Assembly: GCA_905250125.1 (NCBI GenBank)
Contig: CAJNOL010000457.1
Coordinates: 62,001 to 126,000, forward strand
Source: Rotaria sordida
Lineage: Eukaryota; Rotifera; Eurotatoria; Philodinida; Philodinidae
Direction of reading: 5' to 3'
Length of the DNA stretch: 64,000 nt
Below, piece after piece: positions 24,644 through 36,700 of the stretch (the stretch's first letter is position 1; each line of letters begins with the position of its first letter). The notes below the pieces were generated by a model, which worked only from the letters and a program-made list of their open reading frames with translations, was not told where the DNA came from and did not search any database. A program made the translations under genes and the position numbers.

Positions 24644-25831
24644 TTAGAAATAAAACATACGACAAAATCGACATACAAGATGATAAAAATGATAGAGATA
24701 TTTGAAAAAAACTAAGTAGCCACGCCATGTTCGTTTACGATTAACTGAAGGAAAAATAATATCTGATATAAAATTGTTACAATCTAAATAAACAGTACAA
24801 TTACTCCATTTTCGTACAAAGAAATTGGGAAAAGGTTCATAAGCATCATTTAAAGGTACACCATAATCAGTTTCAAATCCTTCTTTCCACCATGAATTTG
24901 GTGTAAAGAATAGCCAATAATCACCACGTGCAATTAGAAATGCAGCTAATTGTTGTTTAAGATCTTGACATTGTTCCCATGGATAATCACATGCACCATT
25001 GTACATAGCAGGAAATGTAACTGGTACATTTTTCATTGATATTGCAGTTTTCATTTTTTCTGCACATTGTGCTGGTGTGTCATTACTAGATGGTACATTA
25101 GGACTTAACCAAGCTTGCCATGCATGTTTATCATATTTGAGTCCAAGTTCCCATGCTCGTTTTAAAGATACTTGTTGAGCTGCATCGACAGCTTGTCGAT
25201 ATTCTTCAGTATAATTAGGATAGTTTGATCGTTCATCCCAAATACCTCCATCATCATCGTAAAAAATTCCATCAACAATTGATTGACTAAATGCACTACC
25301 TACATAATAATTTACAAAATAGTCTTGTACTTTTGGATTTCTATGATCCCAACAGAATTGATCCATACGATAGTTGTCGACTATAACAGAATCATTGTAA
25401 ATAGTGCCGTTCGGAAATAAAACGAACCAATCAGTTTTCGAAGGATCATACATTACTTTCGCACCATTATCAAAGATATTGAGTGCAAGTTCAGATTGAC
25501 GATAAACGAATACACGAGTTTTCGGATTAACAGCTTTAACGAAGGCCGCCTGCTGAACTAATGTTTCTTCTCGATGCATTGGGAGACCATAATGATTAGC
25601 CCAATCTACACCAACAACACCGTGTAATGCTGCAAAAGAAACTGTTTCATTATCATAAAAACCTTCACTTGAATAGAAATAATGTTGCGTTGACAATTGC
25701 ATATTGTATGTAGGTTGCCAAGGAGGTAGCGGACATGGCAATCTCCATGGTTTAGGACATGGTTCGAGTTCACTTTGAGTTAATAATATAAGATGTAACA
25801 TTAGAACAACAATGACAGTGAAGAAATCCAT
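24644..25831 (-). CDS. Secreted glycoside-hydrolase-like protein
   Basis: A single uninterrupted frame of 395 aa. Residues 1-20 form a signal peptide (MDFFTVIVVLMLHLILLTQS), so the product is secreted or lysosomal. The body looks like the putative glycoside hydrolases with a TIM-barrel fold that occur in fungi, oomycetes and algae (GHL-type families): alternating hydrophobic strands, a conserved-looking acidic strand end DGIFYDDDGGIWDE near residue 190-203, and aromatic-rich segments such as WLFFTPNSWWKEGFETDYG. The acidic cluster is the likeliest catalytic site, by analogy only. Several N-glycosylation sequons occur (NGT, NDS, NYT, NCT). Substrate unknown. It is the only gene longer than 300 codons in the window without an intron. 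That, with the non-animal resemblance, fits horizontal acquisition. The C-terminal 30 residues are Tyr/Phe-rich and may mark a drifted end. Confidence 0.65.
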   Translation of the reverse strand: MDFFTVIVVLMLHLILLTQSELEPCPKPWRLPCPLPPWQPTYNMQLSTQHYFYSSEGFYDNETVSFAALHGVVGVDWANHYGLPMHREETLVQQAAFVKAVNPKTRVFVYRQSELALNIFDNGAKVMYDPSKTDWFVLFPNGTIYNDSVIVDNYRMDQFCWDHRNPKVQDYFVNYYVGSAFSQSIVDGIFYDDDGGIWDERSNYPNYTEEYRQAVDAAQQVSLKRAWELGLKYDKHAWQAWLSPNVPSSNDTPAQCAEKMKTAISMKNVPVTFPAMYNGACDYPWEQCQDLKQQLAAFLIARGDYWLFFTPNSWWKEGFETDYGVPLNDAYEPFPNFFVRKWSNCTVYLDCNNFISDIIFPSVNRKRTWRGYLVFFKYLYHFYHLVCRFCRMFYF

Positions 25832-26570
25832 ATTGATGATGAATGATCGATTTGTTTAAGTATGAAACAGTTCAAAGTGATTATCTACATCAAAAACTTG
25901 ACCACAATTTTTTTCTTTCCATATGTTATATTTTTTACACTACAAGGCTTCTCCAATAAAAAAAAAGGTCGAGAATACTTTTTATTCCTTTTTTTTTCTT
26001 CGTACGGCTATTTACACGTGATGCAAAAAGTGCACATGATGAAGGAAGAAAAAAAAACAAAGAATGTAAGACGTGAAGTAGTAATTCTTTTTCTCTTGTA
26101 TTCTGTGGCGCTTAAACATGAATGAGCATTCTGACGGCAACTTTCAATTAGATGTGATTTTACATCCTTTACATCACCATGAATGAAGTTTGCATTAAGG
26201 GAATCTTCCCTTAAAAAATCGAATTTTTCAAAGAAATATCGAAGTTGAGTTTTTATCGCAGGAACATACAGCGAAGCTTTCTCCTTCAGAATATATATGG
26301 CTTTTGCAAAATGATCAGATTTTCAAAGACTTATCATACAAAACTTTGACTCTACTACCATATTTTCGGAGAAATTTTCGTGATTCTTAAAGTTTTTCAA
26401 TTTTGGAAAACCTGCGTTGCCACTTACATTATCATTGAATAGAACATTTTTATATTAACCAGCATGTCAGATACCGTTAGCTACCTTCATTCATTACCTA
26501 CTTTAATATATAAAAAATATATTATTGTAATATGATTTGTTCCCAGATTTGAATGAAAAAGTGCATTTCT
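25832..26570. other. Upstream region of the hydrolase-like gene
   Basis: Contains the 5' region of the minus-strand hydrolase-like gene. An 87-codon plus-strand frame (25862-26125) is rich in Phe and Lys and begins 30 bp from the hydrolase start; I see no homology and consider it spurious. Confidence 0.4.
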
Positions 26571-26963
26571 AAAACTTCTTTAGCGTTTTTCTCAACACAC
26601 AGTTTCTAACCAGGAAAATTGAAATAACACCCCTAGACTCGGGCTATAATACACGTTTTTTTTTTGTTTTAAAGATCTGAATGAGAGCTAACTTTTCATT
26701 GGACGAATTTTTGATATTTGATTCATGGAACAAGAAAAATGGGATTTACTGTCGATCTAGTCACCTTTTTTATGCTTATTTTGAACATCATGTTCATTAA
26801 AATACTCATAAAAAATAAATGGAAGAGAGTTCACAAATTCCGTCCGATGAAAAGTTGTGCATAGAAACTAGCCTTATTTTGAAATCAGCCCGAGTTTTGT
26901 ACCCCTCATAACGACGGAGTTATTTCGATTCTCCTCGAAGGTCGGAAAACAAGCCAAAAGTTC
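26571..26963. repeat. Long imperfect palindrome (about 390 bp)
   Basis: Left arm words and their reversed right-arm partners: aattgaaataac against aatcgaaataac, gactcgggct against aactcgggct, and aacttttcattggacgaatt against aacttttcatcggacggaat. The centre lies near 26770. Ends are approximate and no target duplication was found. Likely a foldback-type non-autonomous element. Confidence 0.6.
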
Positions 26964-27845
26964 AGTCTAGTCTGGTATATCAGGCTGAAATTTTTACCAC
27001 AAGTGTTTCTCACTAGAACCAATTGTTCCTGAGAATTTCATCCTGAACAGTCCGCTCTAAGTGGGAAATCAAGTCTGAGGGGCTCTTTAAATCAAAAGAC
27101 TGATTTCTACCAACGTTCATACATAAAAAAACTTGCAATGGCTGGATGCAATAAAAGTAAGATGATAAATTATGAACTACATAATGTATTATGACATACT
27201 TTCGAAATGAAGACAGCATGAAAAGTATTTCTTACATGTCAAATGATGAGAGGAAACCATATCTTCACTGTATCTAAGTTACTATACAAACGAAGAGTAT
27301 ATAAACGATACAGTCGGAGAAAACAGTGTAAAAAAGACGTGATACTCTTTTTCTACTACAAAATGAGAAAGCGTCAACCGACCGATGGACTCTCTATTGA
27401 CATAGAGATAGAACTACAGATATCTATTCACACAAGGACATGAGATGAGCAAGGTAGATAAGGCAGAATAGACCAACCAATAGTCAATATGGGGTGTGGA
27501 TGTAGGTATGTGAAGAGACGGCATAGATACCTACACCTACACTCAGACTAATGTTCTACGGAAATGTTTTTTTTTTCGTATTTTCTCGCCTCATTCTGTC
27601 ATGGGAGTCGGGAACCTGGACGACATTAAAAATGGGCGTTTACGAAAATTGTCTTTTTTATGTGAATACTCTCCAAATTTTGCTCTTTCAAACAAAAAAA
27701 TAATATCCAAGTCAATCCAATGTTACGTTGTTGACGAATAAATTTCGACATACTTCCAAAGACTTTTACATCCCTTATTAATTAAAAGAAAAATAATACA
27801 AACCTATTAACAAAAATTATTCAGATTATCTCGTAATATGCCACT
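26964..27845. other. Intergenic stretch
   Basis: No gene recognised. The 66-68-codon frames at 27013-27219 and 27243-27443 have no supporting context. A slightly G/A-rich patch (27360-27550) has no clear repeat structure. Confidence 0.4.
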
Positions 27846-28062
27846 TAGTAGAATCGAAGTTGAATTGAAGTTAAATCGGAGTTGGAGCTACATGTTAATA
27901 AGGTAGAGTTGGAGTTGGAGCGGAATTTTTGAAAATAGGAGTGAAGTTACATGGAGTTGGGGCGGTACATAGATAGAGTTGGAGTTGGAGTGGAATCTTT
28001 CAAAATAGGAGTGGAGTTATCTGGAGTTGGAGCGGTATACACCCAGAGTTGTCCAACACTGG
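27846..28062. mobile_element. hAT-like element end with internal tandem units
   Basis: Two to three tandem units of about 75-80 bp built on gagttggagttggagcgg end in cccagagttgtccaacactg, whose complement CAGTGTTGGACAACTCTG is a typical hAT-type terminus. No matching opposite end was found, so this is a truncated or one-sided remnant. It abuts the minisatellite that starts at 28063. Confidence 0.5.
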
Positions 28063-28475
28063 ATGATACCCATAGATCCTCAAGAGCTATTATATGGTGA
28101 TACCTATAGGTCCTGAAGAGCTATTTTATAGGGATGCCCATAGGTTCTGAAGAGCTATCCTATGAGGGTACCCATAAGTCCCCAAGAGCTATCCTGTGAG
28201 TGTACCCATAGATCCTGAAGAGCTATTATATGGGAATACACATAGGTCCTCAAGAGCGATCCTATGAGTGTACCCATAAGTCCCCAAGAGCTATCCTAAT
28301 GAGAGTACCCGTAGGTCCTGAAGAGTTATTAAATGGGGATACACATAGGTCCTTAATAGCTATTAGACCGGGGTGCCCATAGGTCCTCAAGGGCTATCCT
28401 ATGAAGATACCAATAGGTGTCCAAGAGCTACTCTATGGGGTACCCATAGGTCCTCGAGGGCTATTCTGTCGGTAC
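28063..28475 (+). repeat. Minisatellite, 12 units of about 34 bp
   Basis: Twelve diverged head-to-tail units of 33-35 bp, each close to tacccataggtcctcaagag plus ctatcctatgggga. Units differ by a few substitutions and single-base length changes. The array stops at the palindromic element beginning at 28476 and resumes beyond it in the opposite orientation. Confidence 0.8.
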
Positions 28476-28905
28476 TAGACATCGGCGTGACCAAAATGTC
28501 GTGACCAAAGAAAAAAAAAGTTATTCGATTATAATTTCAATAGTAAATGTGAGAACCGAAACCTATTTAACTATTCTTGTTCAGAATTTTCTTCTCTTTA
28601 AAATGATATATAAAAGTCGGAGAATCCAATGATCCATAGCAGAGAAACTTGCATCACATTAGTCGTGACCAGTAAACGTCGTGACTGACCGTGACTAGAA
28701 TTGGTCAGAACTAATGTGATGTGATTTTCTCTGTTATGGATCATCAGATTCTTCGACTTTTACATATCATTTTGAAGAGAAGAAAATTCTGAACAAAAAT
28801 AGTTAAATAGGTTTCGGTTCTCACATTTACTATTGAAACTATAATCGAACAACTTTTTGTTTCTTTGGTCACGACATTTTGGTCACACCGATGTCTAATC
28901 GGTAC
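28468..28905. mobile_element. Palindromic MITE inside the minisatellite
   Basis: A 422-bp element (28476-28897) made of two inverted arms of about 200 bp around a centre near 28690. Termini are TAGACATCGGCGTGACCAAA and, reversed, TAGACATCGGTGTGACCAAA. It is flanked by gtcggtac (28468-28475) and atcggtac (28898-28905), an 8-bp duplication with one mismatch, so a hAT-like origin is reasonable. Arms are very similar (for example cctatttaactatt on both sides), suggesting a fairly young insertion or ongoing arm homogenisation. No coding capacity. Confidence 0.8.
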
Positions 28906-29175
28906 CCTTATATAATAGAACTTGAGGACCTATGAGCACCCCCATAGGATAGTCTTTGAGGACCAATAGGTGCTCCTATATAATAGGACTTGAAAACATA
29001 TGGGAACTCCCATAGAGTAGCCCTTGGCGACCTAAGGGTACCCGATAGGATAGCTTTGAGAACCTATGAGTACCCTATACAATAGGACTTGAGGGCCTAA
29101 GGGTACCTACAAAATATAGGACTTGACGACCTAGGGATATCTCCAAAATACAGGGATTGAGGACCTAGGATATCC
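28906..29175 (-). repeat. Inverted part of the minisatellite
   Basis: About seven or eight units of roughly 35-38 bp of the form ataggacttgaggacctatg plus ggtaccc, which are the reverse complement of the units at 28063-28475. These units are more diverged toward the right end, and some carry an extra tataataggac-like segment. Confidence 0.7.
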
Positions 29176-30703
29176 TAAGAATTTGTTTTGTTCTGAGATA
29201 GGTTCAAAGTAATACCATGTAGAGAAATATAAGCATACAAAAACATTCAAATTCTGGATTAGGACCCTAACTACAATCAAGGAAATATTCGTATCGGGAA
29301 TCTAGAGGATCCTATGACGATCCGGAGGATCCATAGAGTTCCGGGATCCGACAATCTGCTTTTTCCTTCGTGTCAACACTCCTTTTAGATCGTGTTTCAC
29401 AAAAATTTCAAGTCTGTTTTTCAATAATTACTAAGCCCATTTCGTATTACATTCTATGTACTCCTGTTGTACTCCCGGTACTCCGGAGTACGGGAGTACG
29501 CCGTTTCCCCCTTGAGTGAGAGTGAGGCTGAAGGAGATCTTCACGTCCATCTACTTTCATTTTCCACTTTTCTACCTTTTGACATGTCTTATTGTTGTTC
29601 GAGACATTTTTTTATTTTCGATGCTTTGATTTTCAACGTTATTCAGGTGAATCATTTCATGCAGATTCACAAATCTAATCATGTTTAGACTTCAAAGTCT
29701 CTTATAATCTTGTGAACATTTTTCGTTGATAACTAGATTATAAAAAATATCTACTATTTTCAATGTCTACAATGTTTAGAAATGTCTACCGTTGATTTTA
29801 GACATCATTATTACAGATTATATATTAGATGAAATACAACAAATATTGAACAAAGTTCAAAAAATAAGCAGAGCCTTTCCGATCATTTCAAGTCATTGGC
29901 AATATAGAATTCAACATTTAGTAATGGAAAATTCAATGTTTCTTCAAGCACATTTTCTAAATCTGCTTCACTACGAAAATGTTACTATTTTCAGCTGAAG
30001 TTGATGGAAAAGTTTTGACACTTGAATAAGAATTTCGATTCATTGCATAAATCCATCAATCTGATGAAACGAGAAACAAATATTTGAGCCTACTCAAGCC
30101 TTGTGATTCTACTACCTATGTGTGAAGGCTTCACTGAAGTGCAGATGAACCGGTAATGCTTTTCTTTTTTTTTAAGATGCGCGTCACTGAGATGATTATT
30201 CCCTTAGTTAACAAAGGGACTACAATGCAATAATGAATAATGGCAACTAATTTAAAAAATTCTGTCGTTTAGTTGTCGAACTAATAACACAAAAAATATA
30301 GAGGACAGTACTATCGAAAACTAAATCGTTTTGTATAGATTCCTGGAAAATTCCTTTTGAACTATACATAGTAGATTCGATTCAAAATATCATTGAAAAT
30401 CATTTGATATATTATTAGTCACTCTCGAATCTATTATAGAAAACATGAGTCATTAGTTTTTTTTTGACATTTTACAAATTACAAATGCGTTATTTAACTA
30501 CAAATCTTTAATAACGAAAAGGGCAACATTTTCTTTGTTCTATAGAGGACTTTATATAAAATGTCATTGTACTAAAATGCACCAATGAGAATAACGAAAC
30601 GAATTATTTATCGTCTTCATATATTTGATTTAGATTATAGGTGTGTTTGTTTCTCGTAAAGATATAATTAATCTTATTTAATCAAGAAAATAAATCGAAT
30701 AAA
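29176..30703. other. Intergenic stretch upstream of EXOC4
   Basis: Contains a short near-perfect palindrome at 29468-29500 (ggtactccggagtac core, extended by gtactcccg). A 68-codon frame at 29792-29998 has a helical-looking sequence (ILDEIQQILNKVQKISRAF) but no splice partner or known motif. The EXOC4 promoter must lie near 30600-30700; no specific element can be named. Confidence 0.4.
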
Positions 30704-33700
30704 ATGGAGCGTCAATCAACGACGTTCATTTTAATGAAAATAATTCGTGATTTAAATTTAAATACAAATACTGAAGTATTATTTTACTTGTCCTTTTTTT
30801 TGTTATATAATTTGGTTTTTTTTTCCGCTGAAATAGGCTCGTGAACAACAACGTCGTTTTGTAAATGAACGTTTTCAACGTTCAAATACAAATATTGATC
30901 GTTCTATAAAATCATCTGCAACTGATTTAACAGAATTAATAACAAATTTTTCTGATATATATACATCAATTGAACAATCAAAAAATCGTGTTCAAAATGT
31001 TCGTGAACGTTTACGTGAATGTAAAAATTTATTATTATTAAAACGACAAGATATACGTAAATTATGGTCATTAACATCGGAACAAAATGCTTTAGTTAAA
31101 ATTTATCAAAATATTGATGAATTAAAACATGTACCTATACGTTTACAATTTTATTTAAATAAACATTTATATATTCATGCATCATTATTATTATTAAAAG
31201 CAAAAGAACATCAAGAATTACGTTTAATAAATGCATTATCTGATATTGATATACAATTAAAAGATGAACGTGTATCATTAGAACATCAATTACGTTTAGA
31301 ATTAATAAATCAATTATTTGAAAAACCATGTCGTGATATACTTGGAAATAAAAATGTTTCATCATCAACAAATTCAACATCAACAACAAATAAAAATGAT
31401 CATAATTATTTATCACGTATACGTGAAAATCGTCTTTTAAGAAAACAACTTGATCAAGATTTTGAATCAGGAAAATTATTATTTGAATCTCATTCATTAG
31501 CTATTATACCTGATAAATATATGTTAGTTGATATACGTCAACAAACACCAGATTTATATTTTGATGTTTTATTACAATCATTATCAATATTATCACGTTT
31601 AAATGAAACACTTGATTATTTACAAAAACAATTACATGAACAATTTCATCGAATTGTTTTACGTACAACACAACATATTGTTGATAATAATTTTGTTTTA
31701 CATTCAAGTAATTCTCATCAAAATCTTATGGTAAATAATCCTGATTGTTTAAGAGATTTACTAGAAACATGTTATGAACAATTTAAACTTGTTGTTAAAA
31801 ATATTGAATATTTATTAAATGTTTTAAAATTAATACAAGAACATCAAGCACCTATACAAATTCGACAACAAGAATATATTGGAATACAAACAGCAGAAAA
31901 TCAACGAAGTAAATCGTTTGTTTTTTGTTTATTGTGCTATAGGAAACAAATGGGAATGCATCAATTCCTAGAACATGATGTCAACAATGACATTTTTTTT
32001 TCTCTTATTAAGAATATAGTTCTTGTGAATTGTTTATATCAACTATGATCAGTTTTTTTTGCTCTATTCAACATACAAAACAAAGGTTTCGGAATAAGTC
32101 GAACTTTCGCATTTTTTAAAGTTTTTTTTTCGATTAGTTTCAACTGATTTTGAGGCTTGTGTTTCGCATAAGACAAACTCGAAGCTATTCTTAGGATTTG
32201 TCTTCTGCAAAACATAGGTCTCAAAGTTAGTTGGATCGGCCAAATAAAAAAATAACTAAAACATGCGAATTCTGACTACAGCTTCAGTTAGAGCAATCAT
32301 GGTTAATAAAAACTATGCGTAGGAACTACATTCTTCATAAGGGAAAAAAATTTCTATCTTTTTTTTATTTTTATTAAGATGTTAAATCTGAACAACGGCC
32401 ATCAATTCCTATTCCAATACAATTTGAAATTCCATATTTATTTTCTATTGAACTCGTTTGGGAAACTCTTCAACAAGTTCTTAGTGAAGTATTAAATGAA
32501 TATATTGAATATAATAATGCACTTGATACATCATCACCTAATTCTTCTTTAACATCAAGTTCAACAGATTATTCAAATCGTCATTCTGTTGTTGATTTTT
32601 CACAATATTTAACAAAAAAAGCTCCTCCACGTTCACAACAAATTTCACGTCTTTTTGAATTTTCTCAATCAGCACAATTTAATTCAATGACATCGTATTT
32701 ACAAGAACAAAATCGATTTGCTATTAAACAAGAAACACCAACAGCAGCCATTGCAACAGCTTATAAGCAATATGTATGCAAACCAAATTATCGAAATATA
32801 ACAGCTGTACATGATATTCTTCAACGAATTATTGAAGATATTGATGCAAGTGTTCAATTACATTCAACTAAGCGTATTCTTGACAGGTTAGATTAATAAA
32901 ATTTTGATGACTAGTATGCGTCTTCAATACAGGAATTTTTCAGTAAACTACACATAAGATATCATTATGATTTAATTTCAAATCATTGTTAAAATTAAGA
33001 AACTGAACCTATTCAACAAAGAAAAATTTATTAATTCAAATCCTCTCGGAACACCATTCAGATCTAGAGTGGACTTTACGATCTCTAATAGAGAATCAAT
33101 AAAGTATACGAAACGTAAAAATTAAGTATTCTTACAAAGCTTCCATATTGTTTTGATATATTTGAATACCATTGATCTGTGCATCATTTATTGATGGAGC
33201 AACTTGATCAACTATAGTTTGTATACAACTATCACCTTGCTTAATTTGTCGGTGGCACCTTACAGGAAACCATCGCTCCTATCATAATTCAAAATTTTCA
33301 AATATTATAATCTTGTTTTTTTTTTGCTTCATATTCGGTTCGAACTGTCCTCTATTTACTGGACATATTTCAAGGATTAATCTAAAATTGTAAAGATGAA
33401 AAGATCTGTGATAGAATAGTTTTGCTGAAAAATGATTTTTCGGCGAAAAAAAAGAAAATGTAGAATCGCTCCCACTTCTCAAGCACAGTAAGTCCAGTCA
33501 AGCTGAAATGTCTTTCTACTAATACTAGTAAATATTTAGGGTGTCTAGGCTATCTTTTTTCCTAGAATGTGATGCATCACTTATTTCTATCAACGTTAAA
33601 AAAACACTTTACTCGAAAAATCATGCATTTCTGAGAGTTTTCTCAAGATTTTAATGTTTTTTTTCGAATAGAATGAGATACAAGGAAACAAAAAATACTA

Positions 33701-36700
33701 ACGAGAGAATACTCTCAAGAGGACTCAGGATAATAATTTATTGCTGCCGAAATATTCTATTTTTATCATATTTGTTTAGAAGAATACCGTACCTTCCCTC
33801 TTTAGGTACATCAGGAAAACTGAGTTTCGAATTTCGATTTGAAACTTTACATAAAGAGAAGTCTTCATGGAAATAGTTTATTGTAAAAGTTTCAGATCTT
33901 TTGATTGTTTCTAAAATTTTTACAATAAGTTATTCTCATTAAGACCTATCTCTCTGCGAAATTTGAAGTTCAGTTTTCATGGCGTTCTTGAGTGGGCCAT
34001 AGCACTCTACTAAAAATATAGTAAAAATACAATATCTTGGCAACAATAAGTTATTGGCTCGAACTCGATTTAGAGTACTCATAGCTTATTAAGATCTACA
34101 TGATGTACGTAGTCCCGACTCAAAAGCGATTTGACACTTACAGATGTTCTTCCATGAGGATTCCAAACAGTGCTTGATATCTGCAAAAATATTTTTAGCT
34201 CTATGAGAAGTATTGTAGCTGAGTAAGGACACCGATAAGAGGGAACATTTTTAACTCTTGTTACCTTGGCTTGTCCTATTATGGATGTATTCAAGAATTT
34301 CGAGTCTATGGTAACTTTACTTCACTCATAGAAATCTATCTATTCTGAAAGCTTCAAATTTATTAGATAAGTTGTTCTCTAGAAAGGAGAAGGCATAAGA
34401 TTTCAACGTTTCTTCTAGATCACCTGTGCACTTGTTTCGAATCAGTTATTTATTTATTCATCTTTTAATCTTGAAGAAAGAGTGAATAGGAATGGATCAT
34501 TTTTCTTTTAGTAAAATTATTGAAAATTTTTTTTCGTCAATAATAAGAGTATTTTGGTATGGTGACATTAAAATTATGCTTAATTTAACTTATTCTAGGA
34601 TAAAAATACTAGATTAGGTTTAAAACATTCTTATAGTTTACTTTTTATCTTCTCTGCTTACCATTCCCTAACTTTAGTGCTTTTTTTTATATCAAAATAT
34701 TTTTTTTGGGATTAGTCATTTTGTGGAACTTTCCATTATTTTAAAAATTTTTTAAACCTCTTTTTTTCTTCGTTTTATTCAGAAAATTAACTGAATTTAT
34801 TCGTGATCGTTTTATTGGTCGTGTAATAAAAGATATTCGTGAATCAGCTCAATTATCATCATCATCAACAACAGCTGATCAAAATCGTCTTGCTGAATTA
34901 GTACCAGTTGTTTTACAAAAACAACTTCAATTACCAATACCAATTCTTCAATCAACTTATTCAATATTTAAATCATGTGAAGAATTATGTGCATTAGTTA
35001 AATGTCTTCCACCATATGCAGATGATTTTTGTCAAGCTATTATTGATCTTTTATTTAAACATCGTGAATCATCTAATAAATTATTTTTATCAATTGTTGA
35101 ACGAAATGATTCACCAGGTACATCAATTTATTCGAATGAATGGGTTAAAGATTTAGATATAAATCGTCATTTACGTACAATGCCAGCATTTGATGCATTT
35201 ATACGTATGGCTAAACAACAACATTCAACAAATAATGATAATCAAGATGATAATGCTGATAATATACGTTTTCGTCAAACAAAAGAAACTGAAACTTTAT
35301 TAATTAATTTTAGTCAAAATGAAATGAATTTAGATGATATTTGTACAAATTATAAACATATTAAATTATTAGCTAATATTCATGAAAGTCTTGATTGGTT
35401 ATATTGTAAATTATCATATTATTTTGATATATTAGATAAATGTTTAAATGATACTAAATATCTTGATGCATTAACACAAACAACAGGTAAAATATAAAAT
35501 TTAATTTTACAAACAATATAAATTCTAAAATAAGTTTAAATATTCAATATCGCGAAGTTTTATATTTTAGTATTTTATTTTATTGAGGCTTGAATGTCTC
35601 ATGGCATATTTTGAGGTAACTTTTTATTATTTCTTCTAATGAAAACAGCATGTAGAACAGAAAAACAAAAACAGTTTTAATACTGTCATAATTAATATTG
35701 AAGAACTTGGTGTATAATTCTGACATTTAACTACATTACAGTTAGTAAACAATTGCTTTAAGTTAATAAGCATTATTACAAATGATATGAGATGAAATAT
35801 TCGTTCGCTTTACGCTTAATTAAAATCTTAGAACACTTAATTAGTACTAAAGTATTCTCAGATTTATCCACCATCCAGAAATTGGAAATTCAAAGAAATC
35901 AAGAGAGAGATTTTATTTTTGAGTATCTACATCGGAATTCTATATGTCTGTCTTTGCAATCCCATTCAGTGAGGTCGTATGTGACAGTGTCCGATTTCTA
36001 GATGGTGGATACTGCTAGAGAGATGAATTTTTTTTAAACGAAATGTAAGAAAAATGTTAGTCTAAAATAATACTGAGTTAAAACTGTTCTTTATTACAAA
36101 CTAAAGAGTGGCCCAAAAGTTTCGACTTCTGTCTGTAAATTAACGTTATCTAAATGAATACTTGTATTAGTAGTTGATTGAAATACATAGTTTTGTAGAA
36201 AAATACCAAAACCTATGATCTGAAAAGAAAATAGTTCAAATTGCATCGACATTATGAAAAGTTATGGTTGTTTTATTAATTACGACTAAGCATTTTACAT
36301 CTTTTATTTTTTGTTTTTGCAAAAATAAAATATGCTTGTAACGTCCGAAACGAAATATTATTTTCTAGATATTTTTATATGGTTTGACAGAGTTTGACAA
36401 ACTCTACAAAAATATGAATATTACAAAAATTCAGATCTGGTTTCCAGTACAAAACTTGGAGAAAACCAGAAAGACTAATAAAAATTTCACATATTCGGCA
36501 TTAGAGAGAGGGAGTAATCTGAACTTTTAATAATTTTAGTTGAACAATTATCGGTCGATCGACTAATTTTGTCTACTCTCTCTTGTGTAACATATGTGAG
36601 ATTTTTATTAGTCTATCTGGTTTCCTCCATATGTTGTATTGGAAACACGATCCAAAGTTTTTTTTTTGATATTCATATTCTTGTAGAACTTGTCGAATCA

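Noticed and set aside
28063-29175. CRISPR-like spacing of about 34-bp repeats
   Set aside because: Units are contiguous without unique spacers, are diverged, and lie in an animal genome; it is a minisatellite.
31135-31707. Two minus-strand open frames (120 and 67 codons) inside EXOC4 exon 2
   Set aside because: They are antisense shadows of A+T-rich coding sequence, made of Ile/Val/Leu/His runs, with clear EXOC4 homology on the other strand.
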